From an uncultured Clostridia bacterium (GTDB taxonomy: Bacteria; Bacillota; Clostridia; Oscillospirales; Oscillospiraceae): 9,298 nucleotides of DNA. Location of the stretch: the NCBI GenBank assembly GCA_946405655.1, contig CAMJHX010000040.1, positions 1-9,298 of the forward strand. The letters are read 5' to 3'. Every line of letters begins with the position of its first letter. The stretch's first letter is position 1. The position numbers and the translations under genes were made by a program. Positions 1 through 6,928 of this stretch are shown here, piece after piece. A model generated the notes under the pieces. It had not been told where the DNA came from and did not search any database. It worked only from the letters and a program-made list of their open reading frames with translations.

Positions 1-92
1 GCAAAATGCAGGCGGACGGCATCCTCCGCACCGGCCGCGGCAAGGTGGAGGTTCTGGATCTGGAGCGATTAGAAGAACTTGCGTCTGTTTAA
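1..92 (+). CDS. C-terminal fragment of a probable Crp/Fnr-family transcriptional regulator
   Basis: This is the end of a gene that starts left of the window; reading in frame from base 3 it encodes 29 residues before TAA at 90-92. The visible tail (GILRTGRGKVEVLDLERLEE, then LASV) has the pattern that closes the winged helix-turn-helix of Crp/Fnr regulators: a beta-wing turn with G-x-G-K-V/I-x-V/I-L-D, then a short helix L-E-x-L. Only the tail is present, so the effector domain cannot be judged. It ends 17 bp before larB, which suggests cotranscription. In Lactobacillus plantarum the lar genes are controlled by a Crp/Fnr protein, LarR, so by analogy this may be the local lar regulator; that is inference. 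Another winged-helix family remains possible. Confidence 0.6.
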   Translation, partial: KMQADGILRTGRGKVEVLDLERLEELASV

Positions 93-109
93 GATAAGGA
101 GCGAAAACC

Positions 110-871
110 ATGAATCAACAGGAAACCGTCAAAATTCTCGAAGCCGTTCAGTCCGGCGAGCTCTCCGTGGCGGAGGCCACGCTCAAGCTCAAGATGGAGC
201 CGTTTCAGGATCTCGGCTTTGCCAAGGTCGACCACCACCGCGGCGTCCGGCAGGGCGTGTGCGAGGTGATCTACGGCGCGGGCAAGACCGATGAGCAGAT
301 CCTCGCCATCGCCGACGCCATGCGCGAAAAGCACCAGAAGACCATCCTCGTCACGCGCATCTCGCAGGAGACTGCGGACTTCCTCTCTGAGAAGCACCCC
401 CTGCGCTATGAGCCGCGCGCGCACGTCGCCATCCTCGGCGAGCTGCCCGAGCCGGACGGGGACGGCACCGTCGTCGTCGCCACCGGCGGCACGAGCGACA
501 TTCCGGTTGCGGAGGAGGCCGCTCTCGTGGCCGAGGCGCTCGGAAATCGTGTCACGCGCCTCTATGACGTCGGCGTCTCCGGCGTGCATCGTCTCCTCAG
601 CCACATGGAGGAGATCATGACCGCGCGCGTCATCGTCGCCGTCGCGGGCATGGAGGGCGCGCTGCCGAGCGTCATCGGCGGCCTTGCCGACTGCCCGGTC
701 ATCGCCGTCCCCACCAGCGTGGGCTACGGCGCAAGCCTCGGCGGGATCGCGGCGCTGCTTTCCATGCTCAACTCCTGCGCCAGCGGCGTTTCCGTCGTGA
801 ACATCGACAACGGCTTCGGCGGCGGATACCTCGCCAGCATGATCAATCACCTGGGCAGTCAGCCCAAGTGA
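110..871 (+). CDS. larB: LarB, pyridinium-3,5-biscarboxylic acid mononucleotide synthase
   Basis: LarB catalyses the first step of nickel-pincer nucleotide (NPN) cofactor synthesis in the cytoplasm. It carboxylates the pyridinium ring of nicotinic acid adenine dinucleotide and splits the phosphoanhydride, giving the biscarboxylate mononucleotide P2CMN and AMP. The 253 residues match the usual length of about 250. The N-terminal part (1-115) is the LarB-specific region. Residues from about 118 to 250 form the PurE/AIR-carboxylase-like domain, seen as ATGGTSDIPVAEEA (124-137), VAGMEGALPSVIGGL (178-192), PTSVGYGAS (201-209) and NIDNGFGGG (231-239). Cys223 in NSCASG corresponds, from memory, to the cysteine that forms a covalent adduct with the substrate in L. 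plantarum LarB. The start is supported by AAGGAG at 96-101, eight bases before ATG. Its partner larC follows after an inserted repeat. No larE is visible in the window. Confidence 0.93.
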   Translation: MNQQETVKILEAVQSGELSVAEATLKLKMEPFQDLGFAKVDHHRGVRQGVCEVIYGAGKTDEQILAIADAMREKHQKTILVTRISQETADFLSEKHPLRYEPRAHVAILGELPEPDGDGTVVVATGGTSDIPVAEEAALVAEALGNRVTRLYDVGVSGVHRLLSHMEEIMTARVIVAVAGMEGALPSVIGGLADCPVIAVPTSVGYGASLGGIAALLSMLNSCASGVSVVNIDNGFGGGYLASMINHLGSQPK

Positions 872-1091
872 ATTAGGAGTTAGGAGTGAGGAGTTAGGAG
901 TTGTCCGAAACTGTCATTCTGAGCGGAGCACGAAGTGCGGAGTCGAAGAATCTCGGCAGGGTAGTACGACAGCTATTGAATGTTCTTTTTTGCTGCGCTG
1001 CCAAGATCCTTCGACAAGCTCAGGATGACAAATGGTTATTGCGCACAAACCATTTATCAACTCCTAACTCCTAACTCCTCACTCCTAACTT
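872..1091. repeat. MITE-like compound inverted-repeat element between larB and larC
   Basis: The element begins at the larB stop codon and fills nearly the whole gap to larC. The outer arms (about 871-902 and 1059-1090) are made of tandem TTAGGAG/CTCCTAA units and match in inverted orientation with 3 differences over 32 bases. Inside are two further arm pairs: TGTCATTCTGAG (912-923) against CTCAGGATGACA (1019-1030), one mismatch, and GTCGAAGAATCTCGGCAG (942-959) against CTGCCAAGATCCTTCGAC (998-1015), two mismatches. The TGTCATTCTGAGCGGAG...GAAGAATCT core resembles short palindromic repeats found between genes in many unrelated bacteria (recalled, not searched). It has no ORF of its own. As RNA it could fold into a long hairpin between two cotranscribed genes and so affect readthrough or mRNA stability. 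Confidence 0.85.
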
Positions 1092-1106
1092 TTCGGGGGA
1101 TTATAA

Positions 1107-2282
1107 ATGAAAACGCTTTATCTTGACCTAACCATGGGCGCCGCGGGCGATATGCTCTGCGCGGCCCTTTTGGAGCTCTGCCCGGATCGGGCGGCGGTGA
1201 TGGCGGCGTTGAATGAAATCGGCATCCCCGGCGTCACGCTTGCGCTCGAGCCGCGCGAGAAGTGCGGCGTCATGGGCTCGCACTTTTCCGTCCTCGTCGA
1301 CGGGGAAGAGGAAAAGCCCGATGAACCATTGGAGCACCACCATCACCATCACCACGGTCTGCACGATATCCGCGCGCTGATCGAAGGTCTGCGTCTCGAC
1401 GACGCTGTCCGCGCGGATGCGCTGGCGGTCTATGATCTCCTCGCCGCAGCCGAGGCGAAGGCGCACGGCGCGCCGATGGAGCACATCCACTTCCACGAGG
1501 TCGGCTCGCTCGACGCCGTGGCGGATATCGTGAGCTGCTGTTATTTACTGCATCACCTCGCCCCGGCGCGCATCGTCGCATCGCCTGTTGCCACCGGCAG
1601 CGGCACCGTCAAATGCGCCCACGGCATTCTGCCGGTTCCGGCGCCCGCGACGGCGGCGCTGCTCGAGGGGATCCCCGCCACGCCGGGCGACTATGAAAAG
1701 GAGCTCTGCACGCCGACGGGCGCCGCGCTCGTGCGCCATTTCGTGCAGGACTTCGGCAAAGCCCCCGCCATGACGCCGGAGGCGACCGGTTACGGCATGG
1801 GAACGCGCGACTTTCCGCGCGCCAACTGCGTCCGCGCCGTGCTCGGTGACGCGGAGGGCACGGACGAGATCACGGAGCTCTGCTGCAACGTGGACGACAT
1901 GACGCCCGAGGCCGTGGGCTTCGCCATGCAGACGCTGCTGGACGCCGGCGCGTTAGATGCCTGGACGACCCCCGTCGGCATGAAGAAAAACCGCCCCGGC
2001 ATCCTGCTCACCGTTCTCTGCCGCGCCTCCCAGCGCGATGAGATGGTCAGATTGCTCTTTCGCCACACCAGCACCATCGGCGTGCGCGAATCGGTCTGCC
2101 GCCGCTGGGTGCTCCGCCGCGAGAGCGGGGAGGTCACAACGCCCTACGGCCCCGTGCGCGTCAAGCGCTCCGAGGGCTACGGCGTCACGAAGACCAAGGC
2201 GGAGTATGACGATCTCGCCGCCATCGCGCGCGAGCACGGCCTCACGCTCGACGAGGTGCGCCGCCTCACCTTGGAAGACTGA
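1107..2282 (+). CDS. larC: LarC, nickel insertion protein for the nickel-pincer cofactor
   Basis: LarC is the CTP-dependent cyclometallase that inserts nickel into the sulfur-bearing pincer P2TMN, the last step of NPN cofactor synthesis. The 391 residues are a complete DUF111/LarC protein. Visible are the N-terminal MGAAGDM loop (10-16), a run of seven histidines (77-83) followed by GLHDI, HIHFHEVG (126-133), CTPTGAALV (201-209), and CCNVDDMTPE (259-268), which opens the C-terminal ferredoxin-like domain. The His run and HIHFH motif are plausible nickel-handling sites. In L. plantarum LarC is made from two overlapping ORFs by programmed frameshifting; here both parts are one uninterrupted frame, so no recoding is needed. 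The start follows GGGGGA (1095-1100) by six bases. The next gene starts 2 bp after the stop. Confidence 0.94.
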   Translation: MKTLYLDLTMGAAGDMLCAALLELCPDRAAVMAALNEIGIPGVTLALEPREKCGVMGSHFSVLVDGEEEKPDEPLEHHHHHHHGLHDIRALIEGLRLDDAVRADALAVYDLLAAAEAKAHGAPMEHIHFHEVGSLDAVADIVSCCYLLHHLAPARIVASPVATGSGTVKCAHGILPVPAPATAALLEGIPATPGDYEKELCTPTGAALVRHFVQDFGKAPAMTPEATGYGMGTRDFPRANCVRAVLGDAEGTDEITELCCNVDDMTPEAVGFAMQTLLDAGALDAWTTPVGMKKNRPGILLTVLCRASQRDEMVRLLFRHTSTIGVRESVCRRWVLRRESGEVTTPYGPVRVKRSEGYGVTKTKAEYDDLAAIAREHGLTLDEVRRLTLED

Positions 2283-2284
2283 GC

Positions 2285-3409
2285 ATGGAACGCCTGCCGC
2301 TTTACGCCGCGCTTTTCGTATCGGCGCTGACGGCTGCGCTTGCCGTCGCCTGCATCGTTGCGCGCGTGCGCCGCAACCGGGAGGGCTATGCCCATCTGGT
2401 CTGCCTGCCGTTTCGCTTTGCCCTCATCGGCATGCTCGCCGGCGCGGGCTTCGGCGCCGCGGCGATCGTCTCCGCGCTGCAAGGGGAGACGGCGAGTCTC
2501 GGCTTTTCGGCGTTCACAATCGTCTGCTGTCTGCTGATGAACGCCTATCTGAGCAAGCTCGTGCGCTATGACCGCAAGGGCTTTACCTGCCGCAGCTTCT
2601 TCGGCGTCACGCGCGCGTGCGCCTTCCGGGACGTGGAGGGCGTCCACGGCGAGAACAATGTGCACATCTATTTTCAGGGCCGCTCTTACTTTCTGGACGA
2701 GGCCAGCGCCGGGCTGCCGGCGTTTCTCTCCGCCATGCGCAGCGCCTACAAGCGCGCGCACGGCAGAGCGCTGCCGAAGGTTCGCCTCAGGCGCGACCCG
2801 ATGAACGGTCATCTCGAGGAGCCGTGGCTCTATCTGGGGATCTGGCTGCTTCTGATGGCGATCTGCGTCGGTGTGATTGCTATGACTGTTTACCTTCTGC
2901 TTCACGTTCCGCCGATGGAGAAGCTGCAGACCGTGCAGACCGCGTTTCGCGCCGGGGAAGTGAAGTCTGAGGAGCTGTATCTCGCGGCAGATTCACCGGA
3001 GGGAACCTACTGTCTCGAACGATATGATCGCTATGAGAACCTGCCGGAGCCGTCCTTTTTCTGCTCCGGGGAGACGTTCACCGTCGGCACGTATCCGGAC
3101 AGCCGGGACATTCTCCTCCTCGTCGGCGAGGACGGCACGGAATATGTCACGCCCGAGCTTTGGCTGCGGGCCTACCAGAAGGAATCGCTGGTTCCGTCTG
3201 TGTTCATCGTTCTGTTTTTTGCGCTCGGCTTTGCGTTCGAGTGCTTCGGCATCGCGGTCACGCGGCGCCCGGAGCGCTATTCCCCGCGCATTCGCCGCCT
3301 GTTTTATCAGGACGGCATGCTCATCAACGTGGATGAGCCGGAATCATCAAAAAATACCCCGCCGCGTTCGGCGGATCACAATCATCGCAAAGGAAGATAC
3401 CGCTTATGA
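2285..3409 (+). CDS. Multipass membrane protein with a PH-like internal segment, unknown function
   Basis: I do not recognise this 374-residue protein as a named family. It has five likely membrane helices, near residues 5-27, 44-65, 73-92, 181-207 and 301-325. Between helices 3 and 4 a soluble stretch (about 93-152) has a beta-rich pattern, YDRKGFTCRSFFGVTRACAF then VEGVHGENNVHIYFQGRSYF and a closing helix. This resembles the small bacterial PH-like domains in several uncharacterised Firmicute membrane proteins; that is a weak structural guess. The soluble region 208-300 is probably on the other membrane face. The C-terminal tail (about 355-374) is hydrophilic and basic and is encoded partly across a GC-rich hairpin (CCGCC/GGCGG, 3360-3375). 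The gene starts 2 bp after larC and its stop overlaps the peptidase start by 4 bp, so translational coupling is likely. A role in nickel traffic is not supported by any motif. Confidence 0.8.
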   Translation: MERLPLYAALFVSALTAALAVACIVARVRRNREGYAHLVCLPFRFALIGMLAGAGFGAAAIVSALQGETASLGFSAFTIVCCLLMNAYLSKLVRYDRKGFTCRSFFGVTRACAFRDVEGVHGENNVHIYFQGRSYFLDEASAGLPAFLSAMRSAYKRAHGRALPKVRLRRDPMNGHLEEPWLYLGIWLLLMAICVGVIAMTVYLLLHVPPMEKLQTVQTAFRAGEVKSEELYLAADSPEGTYCLERYDRYENLPEPSFFCSGETFTVGTYPDSRDILLLVGEDGTEYVTPELWLRAYQKESLVPSVFIVLFFALGFAFECFGIAVTRRPERYSPRIRRLFYQDGMLINVDEPESSKNTPPRSADHNHRKGRYRL

Positions 3410-6306
3410 CTCTGCAACCCAACGACCTGCTCCACGGATGGCGCGTGAAGTATTCCAAGCCTCTGCCGGAGATCCGCGCCACGCTCTGGCGTATGGAATA
3501 TGAGAAAAACGGCGCCGACCTCATCTGGCTCGACCGCGCGGACGACAACCAGACCTTCGCCATCGCCTTCAAGACGATCCCGCAGGACGACACGGGCGTG
3601 TTCCACATCCTTGAGCACAGCGTCCTCTGCGGCTCGGAGAAGTACCCCGTCAAGGAGCCGTTTGTGAACCTGCTCAAGAGCTCGATGGCGACGTTTCTCA
3701 ACGCCTTCACCTTCCCGGACAAGACCATGTACCCGGTCTGCTCGCGAAACGCGCAGGACTTTCTGAACCTGATCGACGTCTATATGGACGCCGTGCTGCA
3801 CCCGCTGAGCATCACCGACCCCCACGCCTTCCGGCAGGAGGGCTGGCACTTCGAGCTCGACGACGCTGAAGGGGAGCTCCGACGAAACGGCGTGGTCTAC
3901 AACGAGATGAAGGGCGCCTATGCCTCGCCCGAGACTGTGCTCTATTCCGAGCTCGAGCGGCTGCTCTTCCCGGACAATTGCTACGGCTTCGAGTCCGGCG
4001 GCCATCCGGAGCACATCCCGGAGCTGACCTACGAGGGCTATCTCGCCGCCCACGCGCGGTTTTATCACCCGTCCAACGCCCGCATCATCCTCGACGGGCA
4101 GATGGACCTGGACGCCGTGCTGAATAAGCTCGATTCCTTCCTCAGCCCCTACGACCGCATCGAAGTGAACGCGGACATCCCGCTGCAGAAGCCCGTCGCG
4201 CCGCCGGAGTGCGTCCGCGAATACGAGATCGGGCCGGACGAGGACGAGCAGAACAAAGCCTTCCTCTCCCTCGGCTGGGGGCTCATGCGCTTTGACGAGA
4301 TCGAGGAGAACCTCGCCTTCTCCGTCCTCACGGACGTGATCGCGGGCTCGAACGAATCCCCGCTGCCGAAGGCGCTGCTCGACCGCGACCTCGCCGAGGA
4401 TATCTCCTTCACGCTCACGGACGGCACCGCGCAGCAGTATGCCGCCTTCGTCGCCAAAAACGCCGACCCCGCGAAGAAGGACGAGATCTTCGCCCTCGTG
4501 CGAGAGACGCTCTCCGACCTCGCGGAACACGGCCTCGACCACAACCGCCTGCACAGCCTTCTCAACAACCTCGAATTCACCACACGCGAAAAGGACTTCG
4601 GCTCCTATCCGCGCGGCCTGATCTTCGCCATGAACAGCCTCAACACCTGGCTCTACGGCGGAGACCCGGCGCAGGTGTTCTTCTATGACGACATTTTCCG
4701 CTCCCTGCGCGCGAAGATCGACGCCGGCTGGTTTGAAGATTTCCTGCGCCGCACGCTGCTGGAAAACCCGCACCATGTGAGCCTCGTCATGCTCCCGTCG
4801 AAGACGCTCGGCGCCGAGCGCGCCAAGCGCGAGGCGGAGACCTGCGCCGCTATCAAGGCGGGCTGGAGCGACGCCGAGATCGAGAGCGTGCTCGCGGAGT
4901 TCCGGACGCTTCGCGCCCGCCAGTCGCAGGAGGATACGCCCGAGCAGCTGGCAACATTGCCGCGCCTCTCGCTCGCGGATATCCCCGAGCAGGCCGTGCC
5001 CATCGCGCAGAACGTCCTCTCCGTCGACGGCGTTCCGGTCATCCACCAGAGCGAGGAGACGGACGGCATCACCTATCTCGATCTCTTCTTCGACCTCTCG
5101 GACCTCACGGATTCGGAGCTCGACTGCACGTCCTTCTTCTCCGGTCTCCTGGGCGAGCTCGCGACGGAGCATTTCTCCGTGCTGGAGCTCCGCAGCGAGA
5201 TCGAGGGCAAGCTTGGCCGCTTCGTCGTGAGCGCGCCGGTCTTCGCGCCGGACGGCAGCCTCACCGAGGCGCACCCGAAGCTCTGCTTCACCGTGGCGCT
5301 CCTGCCAGAGCACAAGGCGGACGCCGTCGCCCTGCTCGATGAGATCCTCAACCGCACGGACTTCACGAACCTGAACGACATGTTCAACATCCTGCGCCAG
5401 ACCCGCATGGGGCTGGAGCAGCGCATCATCTCCGGCGGCAACGCCTTCGCCGCCATGCGCACCGCCGCGAGCGTCTCCGCCCGCAGCGCGGTCAACGAGC
5501 GTCTGCTCGGCATCACGAGCCTGCGCTGGCTGCAGAAGACGGAAAAGACCTTCCAGACCGACGGCCTTCGCCGCGCGAAGGACTTTGAAGCGCTCCTGCG
5601 GCGCATCGTGTCGAAAAAACGCCTGACGCTGAGCATCACGGGTGAAATGGATGAGGCGTTCCTGCGCGATGTGCTCTCTGTCCTCGGTGATGCGCCGATG
5701 GGTGCGCCGCGGCAGTTTGAAACCATGCCCGTCCGGCGCGAGGGCTTCATCATCCCGGCGGAGATCGGCTTCGCCGCGCGCAGCTTCAATCTCAATACGA
5801 TCTCGAAGTTCACCGGCTCGGATCGCGTCGCGGGTCAGATCCTCACCTTCGGCTATCTCTGGAACGACATCCGCGTCGTCGGCGGCGCCTACGGCACGGG
5901 TCTCTCCGTCCGCCCGGACGGGGATCTGCGCATCACGACCTACCGCGATCCCAGCCCCGCCCGCTCGCTCGGAAGCTTCGACAGGGCAGGGCAGGCGCTG
6001 CGCGATTTCTGCGCCGGGGACAATGAGCTCGACGGGTTCATCATCAGCACCATCGCCTCGAGCGAGCCGATCATCTCGCCCTCGCAGGCGGCAGGCCGCG
6101 GCGCGAGCCTCTATTTCTCCGGCCGCACGCAGGCCGACCGCCAGCGCAACCGCAGCGAGATGCTCCACACCTCCCGCGAGGATCTCGAGCGCTTCAGCCG
6201 CGAGCTGGATGCGCTCCTCAAAGACTCCGGCATCTGCGTCGTAGGAGGCAAAGCCGCAGTAGAAGCCTGCGGAGACAAGCTGGACACGATCGAAGCCCTG
6301 CAATAA
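3406..6306 (+). CDS. M16C (PreP/insulinase-like) zinc metallopeptidase
   Basis: This 966-residue protein belongs to peptidase family M16, subfamily C. These are single-chain clamshell proteases that degrade short unstructured peptides inside a closed chamber, and the length fits the PreP/Cym1 group. The inverted zinc motif HILEH lies at 67-71: His67 and His71 bind zinc and Glu70 is the catalytic base. Glu167 in YNEMKG is the third zinc ligand, 96 residues after His71, much as in human PITRM1. The C-terminal half contributes the conserved substrate-binding Arg/Tyr, here Arg823 and Tyr829 in IRVVGGAYG. The middle (about 460-710) corresponds to the M16C-associated domain and linker. No signal peptide or membrane helix is present, so it is probably cytosolic. 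The start is set by AAGGAAG (3390-3396) and the ATGA overlap with the upstream gene. All catalytic residues are present, so it should be active. Its link to the lar genes is positional only. Confidence 0.93.
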   Translation: MTLQPNDLLHGWRVKYSKPLPEIRATLWRMEYEKNGADLIWLDRADDNQTFAIAFKTIPQDDTGVFHILEHSVLCGSEKYPVKEPFVNLLKSSMATFLNAFTFPDKTMYPVCSRNAQDFLNLIDVYMDAVLHPLSITDPHAFRQEGWHFELDDAEGELRRNGVVYNEMKGAYASPETVLYSELERLLFPDNCYGFESGGHPEHIPELTYEGYLAAHARFYHPSNARIILDGQMDLDAVLNKLDSFLSPYDRIEVNADIPLQKPVAPPECVREYEIGPDEDEQNKAFLSLGWGLMRFDEIEENLAFSVLTDVIAGSNESPLPKALLDRDLAEDISFTLTDGTAQQYAAFVAKNADPAKKDEIFALVRETLSDLAEHGLDHNRLHSLLNNLEFTTREKDFGSYPRGLIFAMNSLNTWLYGGDPAQVFFYDDIFRSLRAKIDAGWFEDFLRRTLLENPHHVSLVMLPSKTLGAERAKREAETCAAIKAGWSDAEIESVLAEFRTLRARQSQEDTPEQLATLPRLSLADIPEQAVPIAQNVLSVDGVPVIHQSEETDGITYLDLFFDLSDLTDSELDCTSFFSGLLGELATEHFSVLELRSEIEGKLGRFVVSAPVFAPDGSLTEAHPKLCFTVALLPEHKADAVALLDEILNRTDFTNLNDMFNILRQTRMGLEQRIISGGNAFAAMRTAASVSARSAVNERLLGITSLRWLQKTEKTFQTDGLRRAKDFEALLRRIVSKKRLTLSITGEMDEAFLRDVLSVLGDAPMGAPRQFETMPVRREGFIIPAEIGFAARSFNLNTISKFTGSDRVAGQILTFGYLWNDIRVVGGAYGTGLSVRPDGDLRITTYRDPSPARSLGSFDRAGQALRDFCAGDNELDGFIISTIASSEPIISPSQAAGRGASLYFSGRTQADRQRNRSEMLHTSREDLERFSRELDALLKDSGICVVGGKAAVEACGDKLDTIEALQ

Positions 6307-6400
6307 GAAACCGTAGGGGAGCAGCTTGCCCCTCCCGCGCAGTACAGTCTAAATTGACCGGTTGGGATCGGCGCATTCGCACCGCACTTCCAATCTGCTC

Positions 6401-6560
6401 CGTAGGGGTCGACGCCCTCGGCGACCCGCGCGGGGTGTGCTGATTTTTTGCACGTTCTTCGGCGAATTCGCAGCGACTGATTACCAATTGCCAATTCGCC
6501 GTAAAACGGAAATGGTTTTTCAAACGCCTGCGCGGGCCGCCGAGGGCGTCGGCCCCTACG
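6401..6560. repeat. 160-bp inverted-repeat element inside copy 1
   Basis: The 31-base arms 6401-6431 (starting CGTAGGGGTCGACGCC) and 6530-6560 (ending GGCGTCGGCCCCTACG) are inverted repeats with two mismatches. A smaller pair, GGCGAATT (6461-6468) and AATTCGCC (6493-6500), is nested inside. The centre is otherwise AT-richer and has no credible ORF. In copy 2 the equivalent place holds only a short palindrome with 11-base arms (9019-9029 and 9040-9050), so the interior is a discrete insertion or has been lost there. The form is that of a miniature, non-autonomous palindromic element; no transposase is present. Confidence 0.8.
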
Positions 6561-6627
6561 ACTGGATTGGACAAACCGCGTATTCGTCCGGGATCGGCAT
6601 TCCATTCGGTACGTCCCGCAAGGGTCG

Positions 6628-6692
6628 TCGAGGACGCCGACCCCTACGACGGGGTGCGCCAAAACAGAATTCGTAGGGGCTGGCGTCCTCGA
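6628..6692. repeat. Inverted-repeat pair within copy 1 (same at 9118-9182 in copy 2)
   Basis: The 22-base arms 6628-6649 (TCGAGGACGCCGACCCCTAC...) and 6671-6692 (TCGTAGGGGCTGGCGTCCTC...) pair with two mismatches around a 21-base loop. The unit is identical in the second direct repeat. It has the same design as the 6401-6560 palindrome: CGTAGGGG ends facing a GACGCC or GGCGTCCTC core, with the outer sides carrying the core rather than the CGTAGGGG. Confidence 0.75.
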
Positions 6693-6801
6693 CAGCCCGT
6701 GCAGAATGCACCAATTCCACCTCCATTCTCCGGCGAATCCGTGCCGCGCCCACGTAGGGGCGGATATCATCCGCCAGCGCGGTACCATCCTTAAAATGAT
6801 T

Positions 6802-6847
6802 AAAACATGAGGTGAATTCGCACCAAAGCGGATTCACCTCATGTTTT
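6802..6847. terminator. Long bidirectional intrinsic terminator between convergent genes
   Basis: The 20-base arms AAAACATGAGGTGAATTCGC (6802-6821) and 6828-6847 (GCGGATTCACCTCATGTTTT) pair fully, apart from one G-U wobble in one orientation, around a 6-base loop (ACCAAA). The arms end in A-runs on the left and T-runs on the right, so either strand gives a hairpin followed by a U-rich tail. It lies 82 bp beyond the ligase stop on the minus strand and about 500 bp beyond the peptidase stop on the plus strand. It most plausibly ends the ligase transcript and may also stop readthrough from the peptidase operon. Confidence 0.8.
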
Positions 6848-6877
6848 ATTGATGTCTGTCAATCTGTCCAGCGGGGC

Positions 6878-6893
6878 AGGGCAAGCCTGCCCT
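6878..6893. repeat. Short GGGCAGGGCAAGCCTGCCC-type palindrome
   Basis: AGGGCA (6878-6883) and TGCCCT (6888-6893) form a 6-bp stem with loop AGCC. It is embedded in GGGGCAGGGCAAGCCTGCCC, another short GC-rich palindrome of the kind found between genes alongside GTAGGGG units. No T-run follows on either strand, so it is not a typical terminator. The rest of 6848-6928 shows nothing else recognisable. Confidence 0.5.
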
Positions 6894-6928
6894 AACAGTA
6901 TTTATGGCCTCTATTTTCTTGATAAAAA

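Larger units (their letters stand above)
6298..6789. repeat. Compound GTAGGGG repeat array, copy 1 (direct repeat of 8916-9279)
   Basis: This non-coding block follows the peptidase and includes its last codons and stop. It is assembled from palindromes headed by CGTAGGGG or its complement CCCCTACG, at 6312, 6401, 6553, 6641, 6672 and 6753. Against copy 2 there are three zones: 6298-6408 aligns without gaps to 8916-9026 with 13 mismatches in 111; 6409-6542 is mostly absent from copy 2 (about 128 bp extra here); 6543-6789 matches 9033-9279 with three differences in 247 (6700, 6722, 6776). Similar GTAGGGG palindromes are, from memory, common between genes in Oscillospiraceae. ORFs of 60-225 codons cross it but appear to be by-products of the repeats. 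No gene is seen between 6307 and 6928. Confidence 0.9.

Noticed and set aside
89..850. A 253-codon minus-strand open frame opposite larB.
   Set aside because: It is an antisense shadow. The translation is rich in A, D, H, R and G with no family resemblance, and larB fully explains the region.
3360..3375. GC-rich hairpin (CCGCC/GGCGG) near the end of the membrane protein gene, considered as a terminator.
   Set aside because: No T-run follows it, it lies inside the coding region, and the peptidase start overlaps the stop of this gene, so termination here would be counterproductive.
3382..6303. A 973-codon open frame on the minus strand, exactly opposite the M16 peptidase gene.
   Set aside because: It is an antisense shadow from G/C-rich third positions. 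Its translation is low-complexity (R, E, A, V, L, G rich) with no recognisable domain, while the plus strand encodes a complete peptidase with all catalytic residues.
6111..6788. A 225-codon minus-strand open frame that shares long identical stretches with one at 8859-9287.
   Set aside because: The shared part lies in the GTAGGGG palindromic repeat and the identity simply reflects the direct repeat. It runs into the peptidase gene on the opposite strand and has no convincing ribosome site or domain.
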